Shown here: piece after piece, positions 1-16,363 of the stretch
Position numbering within the stretch: position 1 is the stretch's first letter
Layout of the letters: every line of letters starts with the position of its first letter
Assembly: GCF_006384975.1 (NCBI RefSeq)
Contig: NZ_CP021645.1
Coordinates: 2,136,001-2,200,000 of the forward strand
Origin: Pseudomonas oryzihabitans
Lineage (GTDB): Bacteria; Pseudomonadota; Gammaproteobacteria; Pseudomonadales; Pseudomonadaceae
Length of the DNA: 64,000 nt
Direction of reading: 5' to 3'
Translations under genes and position numbers: made by a program
Notes under the pieces: model-generated
What the model saw: the letters and a program-made list of their open reading frames with translations, nothing else
What the model was told of the DNA's origin: nothing
Databases searched by the model: none

Positions 1-505
1 CCGCGAGCACTCGCAGCCGAGCAAGCTACCCCTGTTGCTCGCCGCCTTGCCGGAGCATCAGGCGGTCTTTCGCCGGATCAGCAACAATACCCTGCTATTG
101 GCCGAGGGACTCGCGGGCGATCCGGGACCGCTCGACAATGAGGCCCTGAGACGCAAGGCCTGGGCGGTCATGGCGCCGCATCTCGATCGGCATCTGGGCG
201 AATTGCTGGATACCTATGCCCAACGCCAGGGCCAGGGCCTGGCCTCGGATCGGCTGGAAGAGATCGGCGGCGCCGTACTGGATGCCCGGGTCGACACCTT
301 GCTGGTGGAAGCCGACCGGCGCATTCCCGGCCACCTGGACTTCGATCGCCGCTTGCTGGTGCCTTCCGACCCGGCCGGCGCGAACACCGAGGACCTGCTG
401 GATGAACTCAGCCTGCAAACCCTGCAACAGGGTGGCCAGGTACTGGTGCTGCCGCGCGAGCGAATGCCGGGCAAGACCGGCGCCGCAGCCATCTATAGAT
501 TCTAG
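1..505 (+). CDS. C-terminal part of a baeRF-like (archaeo-eukaryotic release factor related) protein
   Basis: The reading frame is open from the left edge (first full codon at base 2) to a TAG at 503-505, so the 5' end lies outside the window. About 167 residues are visible. The sequence is mixed alpha/beta: a long charged helix-rich part (residues including HLDRHLGELLDTYAQRQGQG) is followed by a strand-rich end, VLVLPRERMPGKTGAAAIYRF without its last residue counted as a motif. This end resembles the C-terminal domain of bacterial archaeo-eukaryotic release factor (baeRF) proteins, where a similar Gly-Ala-Ala-Ile-(L/Y)-R-(Y/F) end is common. The family is predicted to act on the ribosome; its reaction is not established here. 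The stop codon overlaps that of the convergent ispD gene. The baeRF assignment is from memory of the family and is moderate. Confidence 0.6.
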   Translation, partial: REHSQPSKLPLLLAALPEHQAVFRRISNNTLLLAEGLAGDPGPLDNEALRRKAWAVMAPHLDRHLGELLDTYAQRQGQGLASDRLEEIGGAVLDARVDTLLVEADRRIPGHLDFDRRLLVPSDPAGANTEDLLDELSLQTLQQGGQVLVLPRERMPGKTGAAAIYRF

Positions 506-1227
506 GAGGCTGGCGTGTCCGCCAGGGCATCGAGCTGCCAGCTGCGGCGCAGCCACTCCAAGTCTTCCGGCCGGGTGATCTTGAGATTGTCCGGCCGGCC
601 TTCCACCAGGCGCGGCGCCAGGCCCGCCCATTCCATGGCCGAGGCCTCATCGGTCACGGCGACGCCGGCCGCCAAGGCATCGGCCAGGGCTCGACTCAGC
701 GGCCCGAGACGGAACATCTGCGGCGTATAGGCCTGCCAGACCAGGCTGCGATCCAGGGTAGCCGCGACCCGGCCATCGGCACCGGCGCGCTTGAGAGTAT
801 CCCGCACCGGCACGGCGAGCAGGCCGCCCACGTCATCGTCCGCCAGGCAGGCCAACAGTTGGTCGATGTCGCTGCGCTGCAGGTTGGGACGCGCGGCATC
901 GTGCACCAGCACCCAGGCGTCGTCCGCCACGCCTTGGGCGCTCAGCAGTAACAGCGCCGACAGCACCGAACTGGCGCGCTCGGCGCCGCCTTCGGCGCAG
1001 CGAATGCGCGCGTCCTGGGCGAGGGGCAACTGCGGCCACCAGGGATCGTCGTTGGCCAGCGCCACCACGATGCCCTGGGTGCCAGGATGCTCGAGGAAAG
1101 CCGCCAGGGTGTGTTCGATGACGCTACGGCCGGCCAATTCGAGGTACTGCTTGGGGCGATCCGCGCGCATGCGCGAACCGACGCCAGCGGCCGGCAGGAC
1201 GGCCCAGAACGAGGGTGCAGGAGTCAT
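502..1227 (-). CDS. ispD: 2-C-methyl-D-erythritol 4-phosphate cytidylyltransferase IspD
   Basis: IspD makes CDP-methylerythritol from MEP and CTP, the third step of the non-mevalonate isoprenoid pathway, in the cytoplasm. The 241-residue protein has the nucleotidyltransferase start LPAAGVGSRM (residues 11-20), then the substrate-binding PKQYLEL, and VHDAARP near residue 110, all signatures of the IspD fold. The length is usual (about 230-240). The ATG at 1227 lies just 4 bases downstream of the ftsB stop, so the two are cotranscribed, as in other gammaproteobacteria. ispF is not adjacent. The gene ends in a CTAG shared with the stop of the convergent upstream-edge gene, leaving no room for a terminator between them. 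Confidence 0.97.
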   Translation of the reverse strand: MTPAPSFWAVLPAAGVGSRMRADRPKQYLELAGRSVIEHTLAAFLEHPGTQGIVVALANDDPWWPQLPLAQDARIRCAEGGAERASSVLSALLLLSAQGVADDAWVLVHDAARPNLQRSDIDQLLACLADDDVGGLLAVPVRDTLKRAGADGRVAATLDRSLVWQAYTPQMFRLGPLSRALADALAAGVAVTDEASAMEWAGLAPRLVEGRPDNLKITRPEDLEWLRRSWQLDALADTPAS

Positions 1228-1231
1228 CTAT

Positions 1232-1510
1232 TTATTTGGATTGCAGGAAGAGGGTTTCGCCCTGTTTGACCATGCCGAGTTCGTGGCGGGCACGCTCCTC
1301 GACGGTCTCCATGCCTTTCTTGAGCTCGACGACCTCGGCTTCGAGGATCTCGTTGCGCTCCAGCAGGCGCCTGTTCTCGCCGTTCTGGTCGGCGATCTGC
1401 TGCTTGAGTTCGCGCACCTGGGCGAAGCTGCCATCACCGACCCACAGGCGATATTGGAGACCGCCGAGTAGCAGGAGCAGGAAGGGAAACAGCCAATAGG
1501 GACTTCGCAT
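1232..1510 (-). CDS. ftsB: Cell division protein FtsB
   Basis: FtsB is a small bitopic membrane protein of the divisome that pairs with FtsL and FtsQ and helps activate septal peptidoglycan synthesis. The start chosen is the ATG at 1510 (MRSPYWLFPFLLLLLGG); an upstream in-frame extension to 1558 adds residues not typical of the family. The 92-residue product has a short cytoplasmic start, one transmembrane helix (about residues 4-20), the conserved QYRLWVGDGS, and a periplasmic coiled coil rich in Gln, Glu and Leu (about 30-70) ending in EERARHELGMVKQGE. It sits between eno and ispD, the usual order. A large hairpin lies between it and eno. Confidence 0.95.
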   Translation of the reverse strand: MRSPYWLFPFLLLLLGGLQYRLWVGDGSFAQVRELKQQIADQNGENRRLLERNEILEAEVVELKKGMETVEERARHELGMVKQGETLFLQSK

Positions 1511-1554
1511 GGACGGTACGGATTCGCGGACGGCGGATGCCGCAAAGGACGGCG

Positions 1555-1614
1555 GCAAAAACGAAAACAGGATAGAAGCCCGGCTCTACGCTTGTAAACT
1601 GGGCATCTATCCTG
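1555..1614 (-). terminator. Long-stem hairpin with U-rich tail downstream of eno
   Basis: Bases 1568-1581 (caggatagaagccc) pair with 1601-1614 (gggcatctatcctg) at 13 of 14 positions around a 19-base loop. On the minus strand the stem is followed by TTTTCGTTTTTG (1567-1556). This fits a Rho-independent terminator or attenuator after eno and before ftsB. The loop is larger than usual, so partial read-through into ftsB-ispD is plausible. Confidence 0.55.
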
Positions 1615-1676
1615 TGGTTCGTCAGACGATTCAGGAGGCGACGAACTGAATCCCCGCCTCCGCGCTCGCGCAGCCC

Positions 1677-3038
<1,362 letters not shown>

Positions 3039-3045
3039 CTACTAC

Positions 3046-5660
<2,615 letters not shown>

Positions 5661-5667
5661 CTAAAGG

Positions 5668-6984
5668 TCATCCCAGCTCAAACCCGCCCATGCCGTCTGC
5701 GGGCAGCCATTGAAGGCGCCCTCCGTCCGGCAGCCCATCCAGGCCGGGCAGATTGGCCACCGCCAGCAGTTCGTCGCCGCGCCAGAGCAGCGGCAAACGG
5801 CCGCGCAGGAACGGCGGCACCCCGCGCTCGTTGAGCAGCCGCTTCAGATCGCGAGTACCCCGCCCGGGCACCACGAAACGCTCGCCACCCTGCCGATAGG
5901 CGACCCGCCAGCCGGGTGCGGCGCCCTCCCCTGCAAAGACCAGTCGACCATTGCCGGAGAGCTCCAGGGTATTGGCTTGCGCGGTGACGACCAGGGGCAG
6001 CGGCTCCACCGACCACGTATCGGGCACCCACCAGATTCGCCCTGCCCCCCGTCGCACGCTGCCGCCTTCCAGTTGCCAGAGCGGATCGCTCGCCTCACCG
6101 CTATCGCGCAGTGCCTGCCAACCGGCCCAATGGGCGCTGCCAGGCTGGCGGGTCAAGGAAGCCAGCCAGGCGCGCAGGGCATTGCGCTGCCGCGCCTCGC
6201 TCAAGGCCTGCAAGGGCGCCAGGGCCAGACTGGGCAGCGGGAGCCAGGCGAAGGGCTGCTCGCCCGCCTGGGCTTGCTGCAGATCGAGGGCAGCCAACTC
6301 CCCGAGCAATTCGTCGGCCTCGGCCAGATGAGCGGCACTGCGTGCCATGACCTGAGCGACACCCGGCCAGCGACTTCTTAGCCGCGGCAATACCTCGTGC
6401 CTGAGGTAGTTGCGATCCAAATGGGTATCGGCGTTGCTGGGATCTTCGATCCACGCCAGCCCGGCGGCCTGGGCATAGGCCAGCAATGCGGCCCGCGGCT
6501 CGTCCAGCAAGGGTCGCCAGAGACGACCGACCGCGAAGGACCGCGCACCCGGCATGCCAGCCAGCCCCTTCACACCGGCGCCACGCACCAGGCGTAGCAG
6601 CAGGGTTTCGAGCTGGTCGTCACGGTGCTGACCCAGCACCAGACAGCCATCCGTGGGTAACACCCGGGCGAACGCGGCGTAGCGCGCTTCCCGAGCGGCA
6701 CGCTCGAGGCTCGCAGCGCCATCGGTGCGGACGTGCAGGGTATCGAGGGGCACCTGCAGCGCCTTGCAGACCTCGGCGCAGTGGCTCACCCAGGCGTCTG
6801 CCGCGCTCTGTAAACCATGGTGCACGTGCACCGCGCTCAAGCCTCGGACTAGACCGCTGTCGCGCAGTTGGGCGAAGAGGTGCAGCAGGACGGTGGAGTC
6901 GAGTCCGCCGGAGAAACCTACCTGCCAGTGACGGGTAGGCGGCTGCCGCTCCAGGCGGGCGTGCAACCGGTCCAGCAGACCCAT
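5668..6984 (-). CDS. tilS: tRNA(Ile)-lysidine synthetase TilS
   Basis: TilS attaches lysine to C34 of the CAU-anticodon tRNA-Ile, so that it reads AUA instead of AUG. The 438-residue protein has the N-type ATP-binding PP-loop GFSGGLDSTVLLHL (about residues 23-36), the HVHHGLQ element near 54-60 and LGQHRDDQLETLLLRL near 118, where the zinc-like/ATP site of the family is. The C-terminal substrate-binding domain ends with RGRLPLLWRGDELLAVANL. It lies downstream of accA on the same strand with 10 bases between, so it is probably expressed with accA. The start ATG at 6984 agrees with the family N-terminus. The order accA-tilS-pyrG is conserved. Confidence 0.95.
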   Translation of the reverse strand: MGLLDRLHARLERQPPTRHWQVGFSGGLDSTVLLHLFAQLRDSGLVRGLSAVHVHHGLQSAADAWVSHCAEVCKALQVPLDTLHVRTDGAASLERAAREARYAAFARVLPTDGCLVLGQHRDDQLETLLLRLVRGAGVKGLAGMPGARSFAVGRLWRPLLDEPRAALLAYAQAAGLAWIEDPSNADTHLDRNYLRHEVLPRLRSRWPGVAQVMARSAAHLAEADELLGELAALDLQQAQAGEQPFAWLPLPSLALAPLQALSEARQRNALRAWLASLTRQPGSAHWAGWQALRDSGEASDPLWQLEGGSVRRGAGRIWWVPDTWSVEPLPLVVTAQANTLELSGNGRLVFAGEGAAPGWRVAYRQGGERFVVPGRGTRDLKRLLNERGVPPFLRGRLPLLWRGDELLAVANLPGLDGLPDGGRLQWLPADGMGGFELG

Positions 6985-6994
6985 GACGGCGGAA

Positions 6995-7945
6995 TCAGGA
7001 GATGCCGTAGCTCATCAGGCGCTCGTAGCGACGCTCCAGCAGCGCTGGCACGTCATAGCCCTTGAGGTCGTCGAGTTGTTGCAGCAGCGCGCTGCGCAGG
7101 CTGGCGGCCATCGCCTGGGGATCGCGATGAGCGCCACCCAGGGGCTCGTCGATCACCTGGTCGACGATGTTCAGGCTCTTCAGGCGCTCGGCGGTGATAC
7201 CCATGGCCTCGGCGGCATCGGGGGCCTTCTCGGCAGTCTTCCACAGGATGGAGGCGCAGCCTTCCGGCGAGATCACCGAGTAGGTCGAGTGCTGCAGCAT
7301 GTTGAGCTGGTCGCAGACACCGATGGCCAGGGCGCCACCGGAACCACCCTCGCCAATCACGGTGGCGATGATGGGGGTCTTCAGGCGCGCCATGACGCGC
7401 AGGTTCCAGGCAATGGCTTCGCTCTGGCCACGCTCTTCGGCATCGATACCCGGATAGGCGCCGGGGGTGTCGATGAAGGTTAGGATCGGCATCTTGAAGC
7501 GCTCGGCCATCTCCATCAGGCGGCAGGCCTTGCGATAGCCTTCCGGACGCGGCATGCCGAAGTTGCGACGGACCTTCTCGCGGACTTCACGGCCTTTCTG
7601 GTGGCCGATGACCATCACCGGGCGGCCGTCCAGGCGGGCGATACCTCCCACGATGGCCGGATCGTCGGCGAAGTGGCGGTCACCGTGCAGCTCTTCGAAA
7701 TCGGTGAAGAGGTAGCCGATGTAGTCGAGGGTGTAGGGCCGCAGCGGATGCCGCGCCAGGCGGGCGACCTGCCAGCTAGAGAGGTCGCTGAAGATGCTCT
7801 TGGTGAGCGCCTGGCTCTTCTCCTGCAACCGGGCGATCTCGTCACTGATGTTCAGCGCATTGTCGTTACCGACCAGTCGAAGTTCTTCGATCTTGGCCTG
7901 GAGATCGGCGATGGGCTGTTCGAAATCGAGATAGTTCGGGTTCAT
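6995..7945 (-). CDS. accA: Acetyl-CoA carboxylase carboxyltransferase subunit alpha
   Basis: AccA together with AccD transfers the carboxyl group from carboxybiotin to acetyl-CoA, making malonyl-CoA for fatty acid synthesis. The start at 7945 gives [20 protein letters not shown], matching relatives and 316 residues; another ATG two codons upstream (7951) is possible. The crotonase-fold core contains [18 protein letters not shown], the CoA-site [18 protein letters not shown] and the oxyanion-hole [12 protein letters not shown]. It follows dnaE across a 154-base gap and precedes tilS. FabZ (14.3 kb), acting later in fatty acid elongation, is also in the same array. Confidence 0.97.
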   Translation of the reverse strand: MNPNYLDFEQPIADLQAKIEELRLVGNDNALNISDEIARLQEKSQALTKSIFSDLSSWQVARLARHPLRPYTLDYIGYLFTDFEELHGDRHFADDPAIVGGIARLDGRPVMVIGHQKGREVREKVRRNFGMPRPEGYRKACRLMEMAERFKMPILTFIDTPGAYPGIDAEERGQSEAIAWNLRVMARLKTPIIATVIGEGGSGGALAIGVCDQLNMLQHSTYSVISPEGCASILWKTAEKAPDAAEAMGITAERLKSLNIVDQVIDEPLGGAHRDPQAMAASLRSALLQQLDDLKGYDVPALLERRYERLMSYGIS

Positions 7946-8099
7946 GGGCATCCGTTTTGCGTTTCTTCAAGCTAAAGTGAGAAGCCAGGGGCCGGGGCGC
8001 CTACCTTAAGGGATCGGACGGGACAGGTCGAGACTTCTGCCGCGTCACCGGCACCCGCCGCTGGCGTGGGTTGGGACGGAGCGCACGCGGCGCTCGGGC

Positions 8100-11621
<3,522 letters not shown>

Positions 11622-11710
11622 GGCAGAGACCCCTTGATGCGTGAGGCGCGAGATTGTACCGGATAGTCGAAGCGGGGTCAGAGCGTCGCGACGGCTGTCA
11701 GCGAAGACGG

Positions 11711-12346
11711 TCAGTAGGTAGCGACGATCTGGGTCGAGGCCTGGGTCTCGAGGGCGAGCCAGGCGTCACGTACCGGCGCGAAGGAGCGCCGGTGAATGGG
11801 CGTTGGTCCCAGGCGCTTGAGCGCCTCGAGATGCTCGGCGGTGGGATAGCCCTTGTGCCCGGCCAGGCCATAGCCGGGATAGAGCGCATCCAGCGCCTGC
11901 ATTTCGCGGTCGCGAGTCACCTTGGCCAGGATCGACGCGGCGGCGATCGCCGGGACCTGGCTATCGCCCTTCACCACCGGAGAACTGGGTACGGCCAGCT
12001 TGGGACAGCGGTTGCCGTCGATCAACGCCAGCCGCGGCTGCACCGCCAGTCCTTCGACGGCTCGCTGCATGGCCAGCATGGTGGCATGCAGGATGTTCAG
12101 CCGATCGATCTCGGCGACCTCGGCCCTAGCGACACACCAGGCCAGGGCCTTCTCCTGGATTTCCTCGAACAGGGCCTCGCGCCGCAGCAGCGACAGCTTC
12201 TTCGAATCGTTCAGCCCCAGGATGGGCTTGCCCGGATCGAGGATGACCGCCGCCGTGACCACGGCGCCGCACAACGGACCGCGACCGACCTCGTCCACTC
12301 CGGCGACCAACGCCTCGACCAGATTGAAGTCCAGACCCAGCTGCAT
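11711..12346 (-). CDS. rnhB: Ribonuclease HII
   Basis: RNase HII cuts RNA in RNA-DNA hybrids and starts removal of single misincorporated ribonucleotides. The 211-residue protein has the active site Asp-Glu in [13 protein letters not shown] (residues 15-27), a third acidic residue in [10 protein letters not shown] near 108 and another in the helix [14 protein letters not shown] near 130-140. Its ATG overlaps the lpxB stop by the sequence ATGA, so translation is coupled. It is followed by dnaE, placing a repair nuclease directly before the replicative polymerase, as in other gammaproteobacteria. Confidence 0.97.
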   Translation of the reverse strand: MQLGLDFNLVEALVAGVDEVGRGPLCGAVVTAAVILDPGKPILGLNDSKKLSLLRREALFEEIQEKALAWCVARAEVAEIDRLNILHATMLAMQRAVEGLAVQPRLALIDGNRCPKLAVPSSPVVKGDSQVPAIAAASILAKVTRDREMQALDALYPGYGLAGHKGYPTAEHLEALKRLGPTPIHRRSFAPVRDAWLALETQASTQIVATY

Positions 12347-13515
12347 CAGCCACGCTCCTGCAGCAGAGCCAGCACCGCACGCGCCGCCTGCACCGAGGCA
12401 TCGCGACGCAAGCTGTGATGGATAGCTTCGAAGCTATCGGTCTGCTGCTCGGGACGCTCCAGCAGAGGCAGCAGCTCGGCCACCAGTCGCTCCGGCGTCG
12501 CCTCGTGCTGGATCAGCTCGGGCACCAGCTTGCGCCCGGCCAGGAGATTGGGCAGCGAGATATAGGGACTCTTCACCAATTGCTTGAGGATCAGGTAGGT
12601 CAGGGGCGCCACCCGGTAGGCCACCACCATGGGCCGCTTGAACAGCAGCGTTTCCAGGGTCGCGGTGCCGGAGGCGATGAGCACGCCATCGCAGGCGGCC
12701 AGTACCTCGTGGGAGCGTCCATCGGTCAACAGCAGCGGCAACGGCGGCCGGCCCTCCAACAGCTGCTCCACCTGCGCGCGCCGCGCGGCGTTGGCGCAGG
12801 GCAGCACGAAACGCACCTCGGGGCGCACGGCCAGCAGTTGCGTGGCGGCGTCCAGGAACAGCGCACCCAGGCGCCCTACTTCACCGCCACGGCTACCGGG
12901 CAACAGGGCGACGACCTGCCCGTCCTGCGGCAAACCCAGGGCCTGGCGCGCGGCCAAGCGGTCGCTGTCGAGCGGGATGGTGTCGGCCAGCGGATGGCCG
13001 ACGAAGCGCACCGGCACCTGCTGTTCTTCGTAGAAGCGTGCCTCGAAGGGAAACAGGGTCAGCATCAGGTCGCAGCCGTCGCGGATCTTCAGTACTCGCT
13101 TCTGCCGCCAGGCCCAGACCGAAGGACTGACGTAGTGCACGGCCGGGATGCCTGCGCGATGCAGCTGAGCCTCGATCTCCAAGACGAAATCGGGGGCATC
13201 GATACCGATGAAGACGTCGGGCCGGGCCTCGAGCAACTGGGCGATCAGCGCCTTGCGCCGGCCCAGCAGTTCGCGCAGGCGGCCGAGCACCTCGACCAGC
13301 CCCATGACGGCCAGTCGCTCCATCGGGAATTCGGAGACCAGCCCTTCGGCTTCCATCCGTGGACCGCCGACCCCCATGAAGGAGATGTGGGGATGCTGCG
13401 CGCGCAGCGCCTGCATGAGGCCTGCGCCGAGCAGATCACCCGAGGCTTCTCCCGCCACCAGCGCCACACGCAAAGGGCGCTGGGCGAACTCAGCGGGTGA
13501 TGCCACGCGTGGCAC
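12346..13515 (-). CDS. lpxB: Lipid-A-disaccharide synthase LpxB
   Basis: LpxB joins UDP-2,3-diacylglucosamine and lipid X to give the disaccharide core of lipid A, at the inner membrane. The GT19 glycosyltransferase begins with [20 protein letters not shown] and contains [14 protein letters not shown], the conserved [11 protein letters not shown] near residue 140 and [13 protein letters not shown] near 200. The frame gives 389 residues from a GTG at 13515, which overlaps lpxA by 26 bases. Another GTG three codons in (13506) is equally possible; no strong ribosome binding site is visible for either, and coupling to lpxA is likely. The order fabZ-lpxA-lpxB-rnhB is conserved. Confidence 0.96.
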   Translation of the reverse strand: MPRVASPAEFAQRPLRVALVAGEASGDLLGAGLMQALRAQHPHISFMGVGGPRMEAEGLVSEFPMERLAVMGLVEVLGRLRELLGRRKALIAQLLEARPDVFIGIDAPDFVLEIEAQLHRAGIPAVHYVSPSVWAWRQKRVLKIRDGCDLMLTLFPFEARFYEEQQVPVRFVGHPLADTIPLDSDRLAARQALGLPQDGQVVALLPGSRGGEVGRLGALFLDAATQLLAVRPEVRFVLPCANAARRAQVEQLLEGRPPLPLLLTDGRSHEVLAACDGVLIASGTATLETLLFKRPMVVAYRVAPLTYLILKQLVKSPYISLPNLLAGRKLVPELIQHEATPERLVAELLPLLERPEQQTDSFEAIHHSLRRDASVQAARAVLALLQERG

Positions 13516-14266
13516 TCAGGATGGAATCACGGAATACCGCCACCTCGGGAAACTGCTGAGCCACCGGCTCCAGTTCCTTCATGGCGTCATCGACGGTCAG
13601 CCCTTGGCGGTAGACCACCTTGTAGGAGCGGCGCAGTGCCTGGATGGCTTCCGTGGAGAAGCCGCGACGGCGCATACCCTCGAAATTCATGCTCCGGGCC
13701 TCGGCCGGATTGCCGAATACCGTGACATAGGCCGGCACATCCTTGCCGATTGCCGTGCCCATGCCGGAAAAACTATGGGCACCGATGCGACAGAACTGAT
13801 GCACCAGGGTATAGCCGGACAGGATCGCCCAGTCGTCGACATGCACGTGCCCGGCAAGCGCCGTGTTGTTGACCAGGATGCAATGATTGCCGATCACGCT
13901 GTCATGACCGATGTGCACATAGGCCATCAGCAGATTGTGATCGCCGATGGTGGTCTCTTCGCGATCCTGCACCGTCCCGCGATGGATGGTGACCCCTTCG
14001 CGGATAACGTTGTGATCACCGATACGCAGCCGAGTCGGCTCACCCTTGTATTTGAGATCAGGGGTGTCTTCGCCAATCGAGGAAAACTGGTAGATCCGGT
14101 TGTGACGCCCGATAACGGTCGGCCCCTTGAGGATGACGTGCGGACCTATCATGGTCCCCTCGCCTATCTCGACATCCGGCCCGATGATCGACCAGGGGCC
14201 GACCTGGACATCGGCGGCGAGCCGTGCCTGGGGGTCGACGATAGCCCTGGGGTCGATCAACGTCAT
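13490..14266 (-). CDS. lpxA: UDP-N-acetylglucosamine acyltransferase LpxA
   Basis: LpxA puts a 3-hydroxyacyl chain from acyl carrier protein on the 3-OH of UDP-GlcNAc, the first step of lipid A synthesis. The 258-residue protein is a left-handed beta helix built of hexapeptide repeats (for example [20 protein letters not shown] at the start, then [15 protein letters not shown]). The catalytic His lies in [18 protein letters not shown] near residue 120-135. The C-terminal helical part ends in [17 protein letters not shown] at 14266 overlaps the fabZ stop (ATGA). In Pseudomonas LpxA prefers a C10 chain, but the ruler residue cannot be judged with certainty here. Confidence 0.97.
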   Translation of the reverse strand: MTLIDPRAIVDPQARLAADVQVGPWSIIGPDVEIGEGTMIGPHVILKGPTVIGRHNRIYQFSSIGEDTPDLKYKGEPTRLRIGDHNVIREGVTIHRGTVQDREETTIGDHNLLMAYVHIGHDSVIGNHCILVNNTALAGHVHVDDWAILSGYTLVHQFCRIGAHSFSGMGTAIGKDVPAYVTVFGNPAEARSMNFEGMRRRGFSTEAIQALRRSYKVVYRQGLTVDDAMKELEPVAQQFPEVAVFRDSILSATRGITR

Positions 14267-14703
14267 AGTTTGCGTTCCGCGCAGATGATTTCAGCCGAGC
14301 AGACAGGCTTGTCGTCCACACTGGCTTGGCATTCGAATTTCCAGATGCCACGTTTGGTGCTGAGGAAGCGCGCTTCGAGGATCAATTGATCGCCCGGCGT
14401 AACCGGCTGCCGAAAGCGCAGCTTATCCGATCCGACGAAGTAGTACAGGGTGCCATCGGCGGGGGACGAATTCATCATCTTGAAACCCAGCACACCGGCT
14501 GCCTGAGCCATCGCCTCGACGATGAGCACGCCCGGCATGATCGGGTGCTGCGGGAAATGGCCGGTGAAGAATGGCTCATTGATGCTGACGTTCTTGTAGG
14601 CACGAATGCGCTTGGCTTCGATATCCAGCTCCGTCACGCGATCCACTAACAGAAAGGGATAGCGATGCGGGAGATATTCGCGGATCTCGTTGATGTCCAT
14701 CAT
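14263..14703 (-). CDS. fabZ: 3-hydroxyacyl-[acyl-carrier-protein] dehydratase FabZ
   Basis: FabZ dehydrates 3-hydroxyacyl-ACP during fatty acid elongation and so competes with LpxA and LpxD for the same substrate. The 146-residue hot-dog-fold protein begins [20 protein letters not shown] from two tandem ATG codons at 14703 and 14700. The catalytic His is in [19 protein letters not shown] and the acidic partner is the Glu of VEAMAQ. Residues near the end, [15 protein letters not shown], are typical. It sits between lpxD and lpxA, an arrangement that coordinates membrane lipid and lipid A supply. Confidence 0.97.
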   Translation of the reverse strand: MMDINEIREYLPHRYPFLLVDRVTELDIEAKRIRAYKNVSINEPFFTGHFPQHPIMPGVLIVEAMAQAAGVLGFKMMNSSPADGTLYYFVGSDKLRFRQPVTPGDQLILEARFLSTKRGIWKFECQASVDDKPVCSAEIICAERKL

Positions 14704-14748
14704 GGTCGGGGAAGGCCTGTTCAAAGAAGGGAAACATCCGATGCAGAA

Positions 14749-15822
14749 TCAAGCATCAGAAGCAGCGTCATCCCGCGAGGTCACGGTAGCCACGATTTTT
14801 TCCAAATGTTGCAGACGGCGGGCCATGTCGTCGAGGTGACGAATCCGAGCGGCGCTCTTCTTCCATTCACCCGCTGGTTGCATGGCCGTGCCCGAAGAAT
14901 AGGCGCCGGGCTCGGTAATCGAGCGGGTCACCATGGTCATACCGGTGACGAACACGTTGTCGCACACCTCGATATGACCCACCATGCCCACGCCACCGGC
15001 GATGGTGCAGTGCTTGCCGATCTTGGTACTGCCAGAGATGCCGACGCAGGCGGCCATGGCGGTGTGCTCACCGACCTGGACGTTGTGCGCGATCATGATC
15101 TGGTTGTCGAGCTTCACACCATTGCTGATCACCGTGTTCGCCAGGGCGCCACGGTCGATGGTGGTGTTGGCACCGATCTCGACGTCGTCGCCGATCAGCA
15201 CACCACCCAGCTGGGCGATCTTCTGCCACTGGCCGTGCTCGTTGGCGAAACCGAAGCCCTCGGCACCGATCACGGCACCGGACTGCACGACGGCGCGTTC
15301 GCCCAGGATCACATCGTGATAGAGCGTCACCCGCGGCGCCAGCCAGCTGTCGGTGCCTATGACGCTACGAGCACCTACCACACAGTGGGCACCCAGACTG
15401 ACACCGGCACCGATGCGCGCCTCGGCTTCGATCACCACATAGGGACCGATGGCGGCCGTAGGATCGACGACAGCATCCGCAGCCACCAGAGCTGTAGGGT
15501 GGATGCCGGCTGGGCTACGGGGCTTGTGGTCGAATAGATGGGACAACCGGGCGTAGGCCAGATAGGGATTGGCCAGGATCAGGGCGTCGCCGGCATAGCC
15601 TTCGGCATCCTTCTCCGACAACAGTACGGCACCCGCCTGGGTATCACCCAGGTAGCGGCGATACTGCGGATTGGCCAGGAAACTCAACTGGTCGGGACCG
15701 GCCTCGGGCAAGGTAGCCAAGCCGGTCACGACACGCTCGGGCGTACCGCGCAATTCCACGGTCAACTGGCGGCTGTCGAGCCACTGCGCCAGTTCGCCCA
15801 GCGTAAAGGTCGTACGGCTCAT
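14749..15822 (-). CDS. lpxD: UDP-3-O-(3-hydroxyacyl)glucosamine N-acyltransferase LpxD
   Basis: LpxD adds the N-linked 3-hydroxyacyl chain in the third step of lipid A synthesis. The product (357 residues from ATG 15822) has an N-terminal uridine-binding domain ([18 protein letters not shown]), a long hexapeptide left-handed helix from about 105 to 290 with the catalytic His in [18 protein letters not shown], and a C-terminal helix [12 protein letters not shown] that would hold ACP. A TTG one codon upstream is less likely. Its ATG overlaps the skp stop as TGATG. The neighbours skp and bamA upstream and fabZ downstream are the standard order. Confidence 0.97.
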   Translation of the reverse strand: MSRTTFTLGELAQWLDSRQLTVELRGTPERVVTGLATLPEAGPDQLSFLANPQYRRYLGDTQAGAVLLSEKDAEGYAGDALILANPYLAYARLSHLFDHKPRSPAGIHPTALVAADAVVDPTAAIGPYVVIEAEARIGAGVSLGAHCVVGARSVIGTDSWLAPRVTLYHDVILGERAVVQSGAVIGAEGFGFANEHGQWQKIAQLGGVLIGDDVEIGANTTIDRGALANTVISNGVKLDNQIMIAHNVQVGEHTAMAACVGISGSTKIGKHCTIAGGVGMVGHIEVCDNVFVTGMTMVTRSITEPGAYSSGTAMQPAGEWKKSAARIRHLDDMARRLQHLEKIVATVTSRDDAASDA

Positions 15823-16325
15823 CAACGACCTGCGTTCATGCGCTCGATCACCTGACGGGTGATGTCATATTGCGGCTTCACGTCCACCACGGCACCCCGC
15901 TCGAGTACCAGATCGTAATCGCCCTTCTTCAGCACCTCCTCCACGGCCTTGTCCAGACGTGGTTTCAGTTGCTTGAGCATATCGCGGTCGGAGGCGGCCT
16001 TGGCGTCGTTCAGCTCCTTGGACTGGAACTGGAAATCACGGGCCTTCTGCCGGAAATCGTTCTCGAGGCGGGTACGTTCGGCTTGCGCCATCTTGTCACC
16101 GCCCTTTTCCAGCTTGTCCTGGATGTCCTTGGCGGAGCTTTCGAGACCCTTCAGCTTATTGAGCTGGGGACCGAATTTCTTTTCGGAGTCGACCGCATAC
16201 TTCTTGGCAGCATCCGATTCCAGCAAGGCCATCTGATAGTTCAGTACGGCGATCTTGGTATCGGCGAAAACCGGGGCAGCAACGAGGACGGCAGCGAACA
16301 GAGCGTAACGGGTGTACTTGTGCAC
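15822..16325 (-). CDS. skp: Periplasmic chaperone Skp/OmpH
   Basis: Skp is a trimeric holdase that keeps unfolded outer-membrane proteins soluble on the way to the Bam complex. The start is a GTG at 16325 giving [21 protein letters not shown], a clear signal peptide with cleavage after AxA-like VFA before DTKIAVLNY. The mature part has long charged helices ([20 protein letters not shown] and onward) that form the tentacles, and the protein is 167 residues. A longer frame to 16550 would run into bamA and lose the signal peptide. It is 38 bases after the bamA stop. Confidence 0.94.
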   Translation of the reverse strand: MHKYTRYALFAAVLVAAPVFADTKIAVLNYQMALLESDAAKKYAVDSEKKFGPQLNKLKGLESSAKDIQDKLEKGGDKMAQAERTRLENDFRQKARDFQFQSKELNDAKAASDRDMLKQLKPRLDKAVEEVLKKGDYDLVLERGAVVDVKPQYDITRQVIERMNAGR

Positions 16326-16363
16326 AGTTGACTCCTGCGTAAAGCGCAAAGGTGTAGCCTGGG

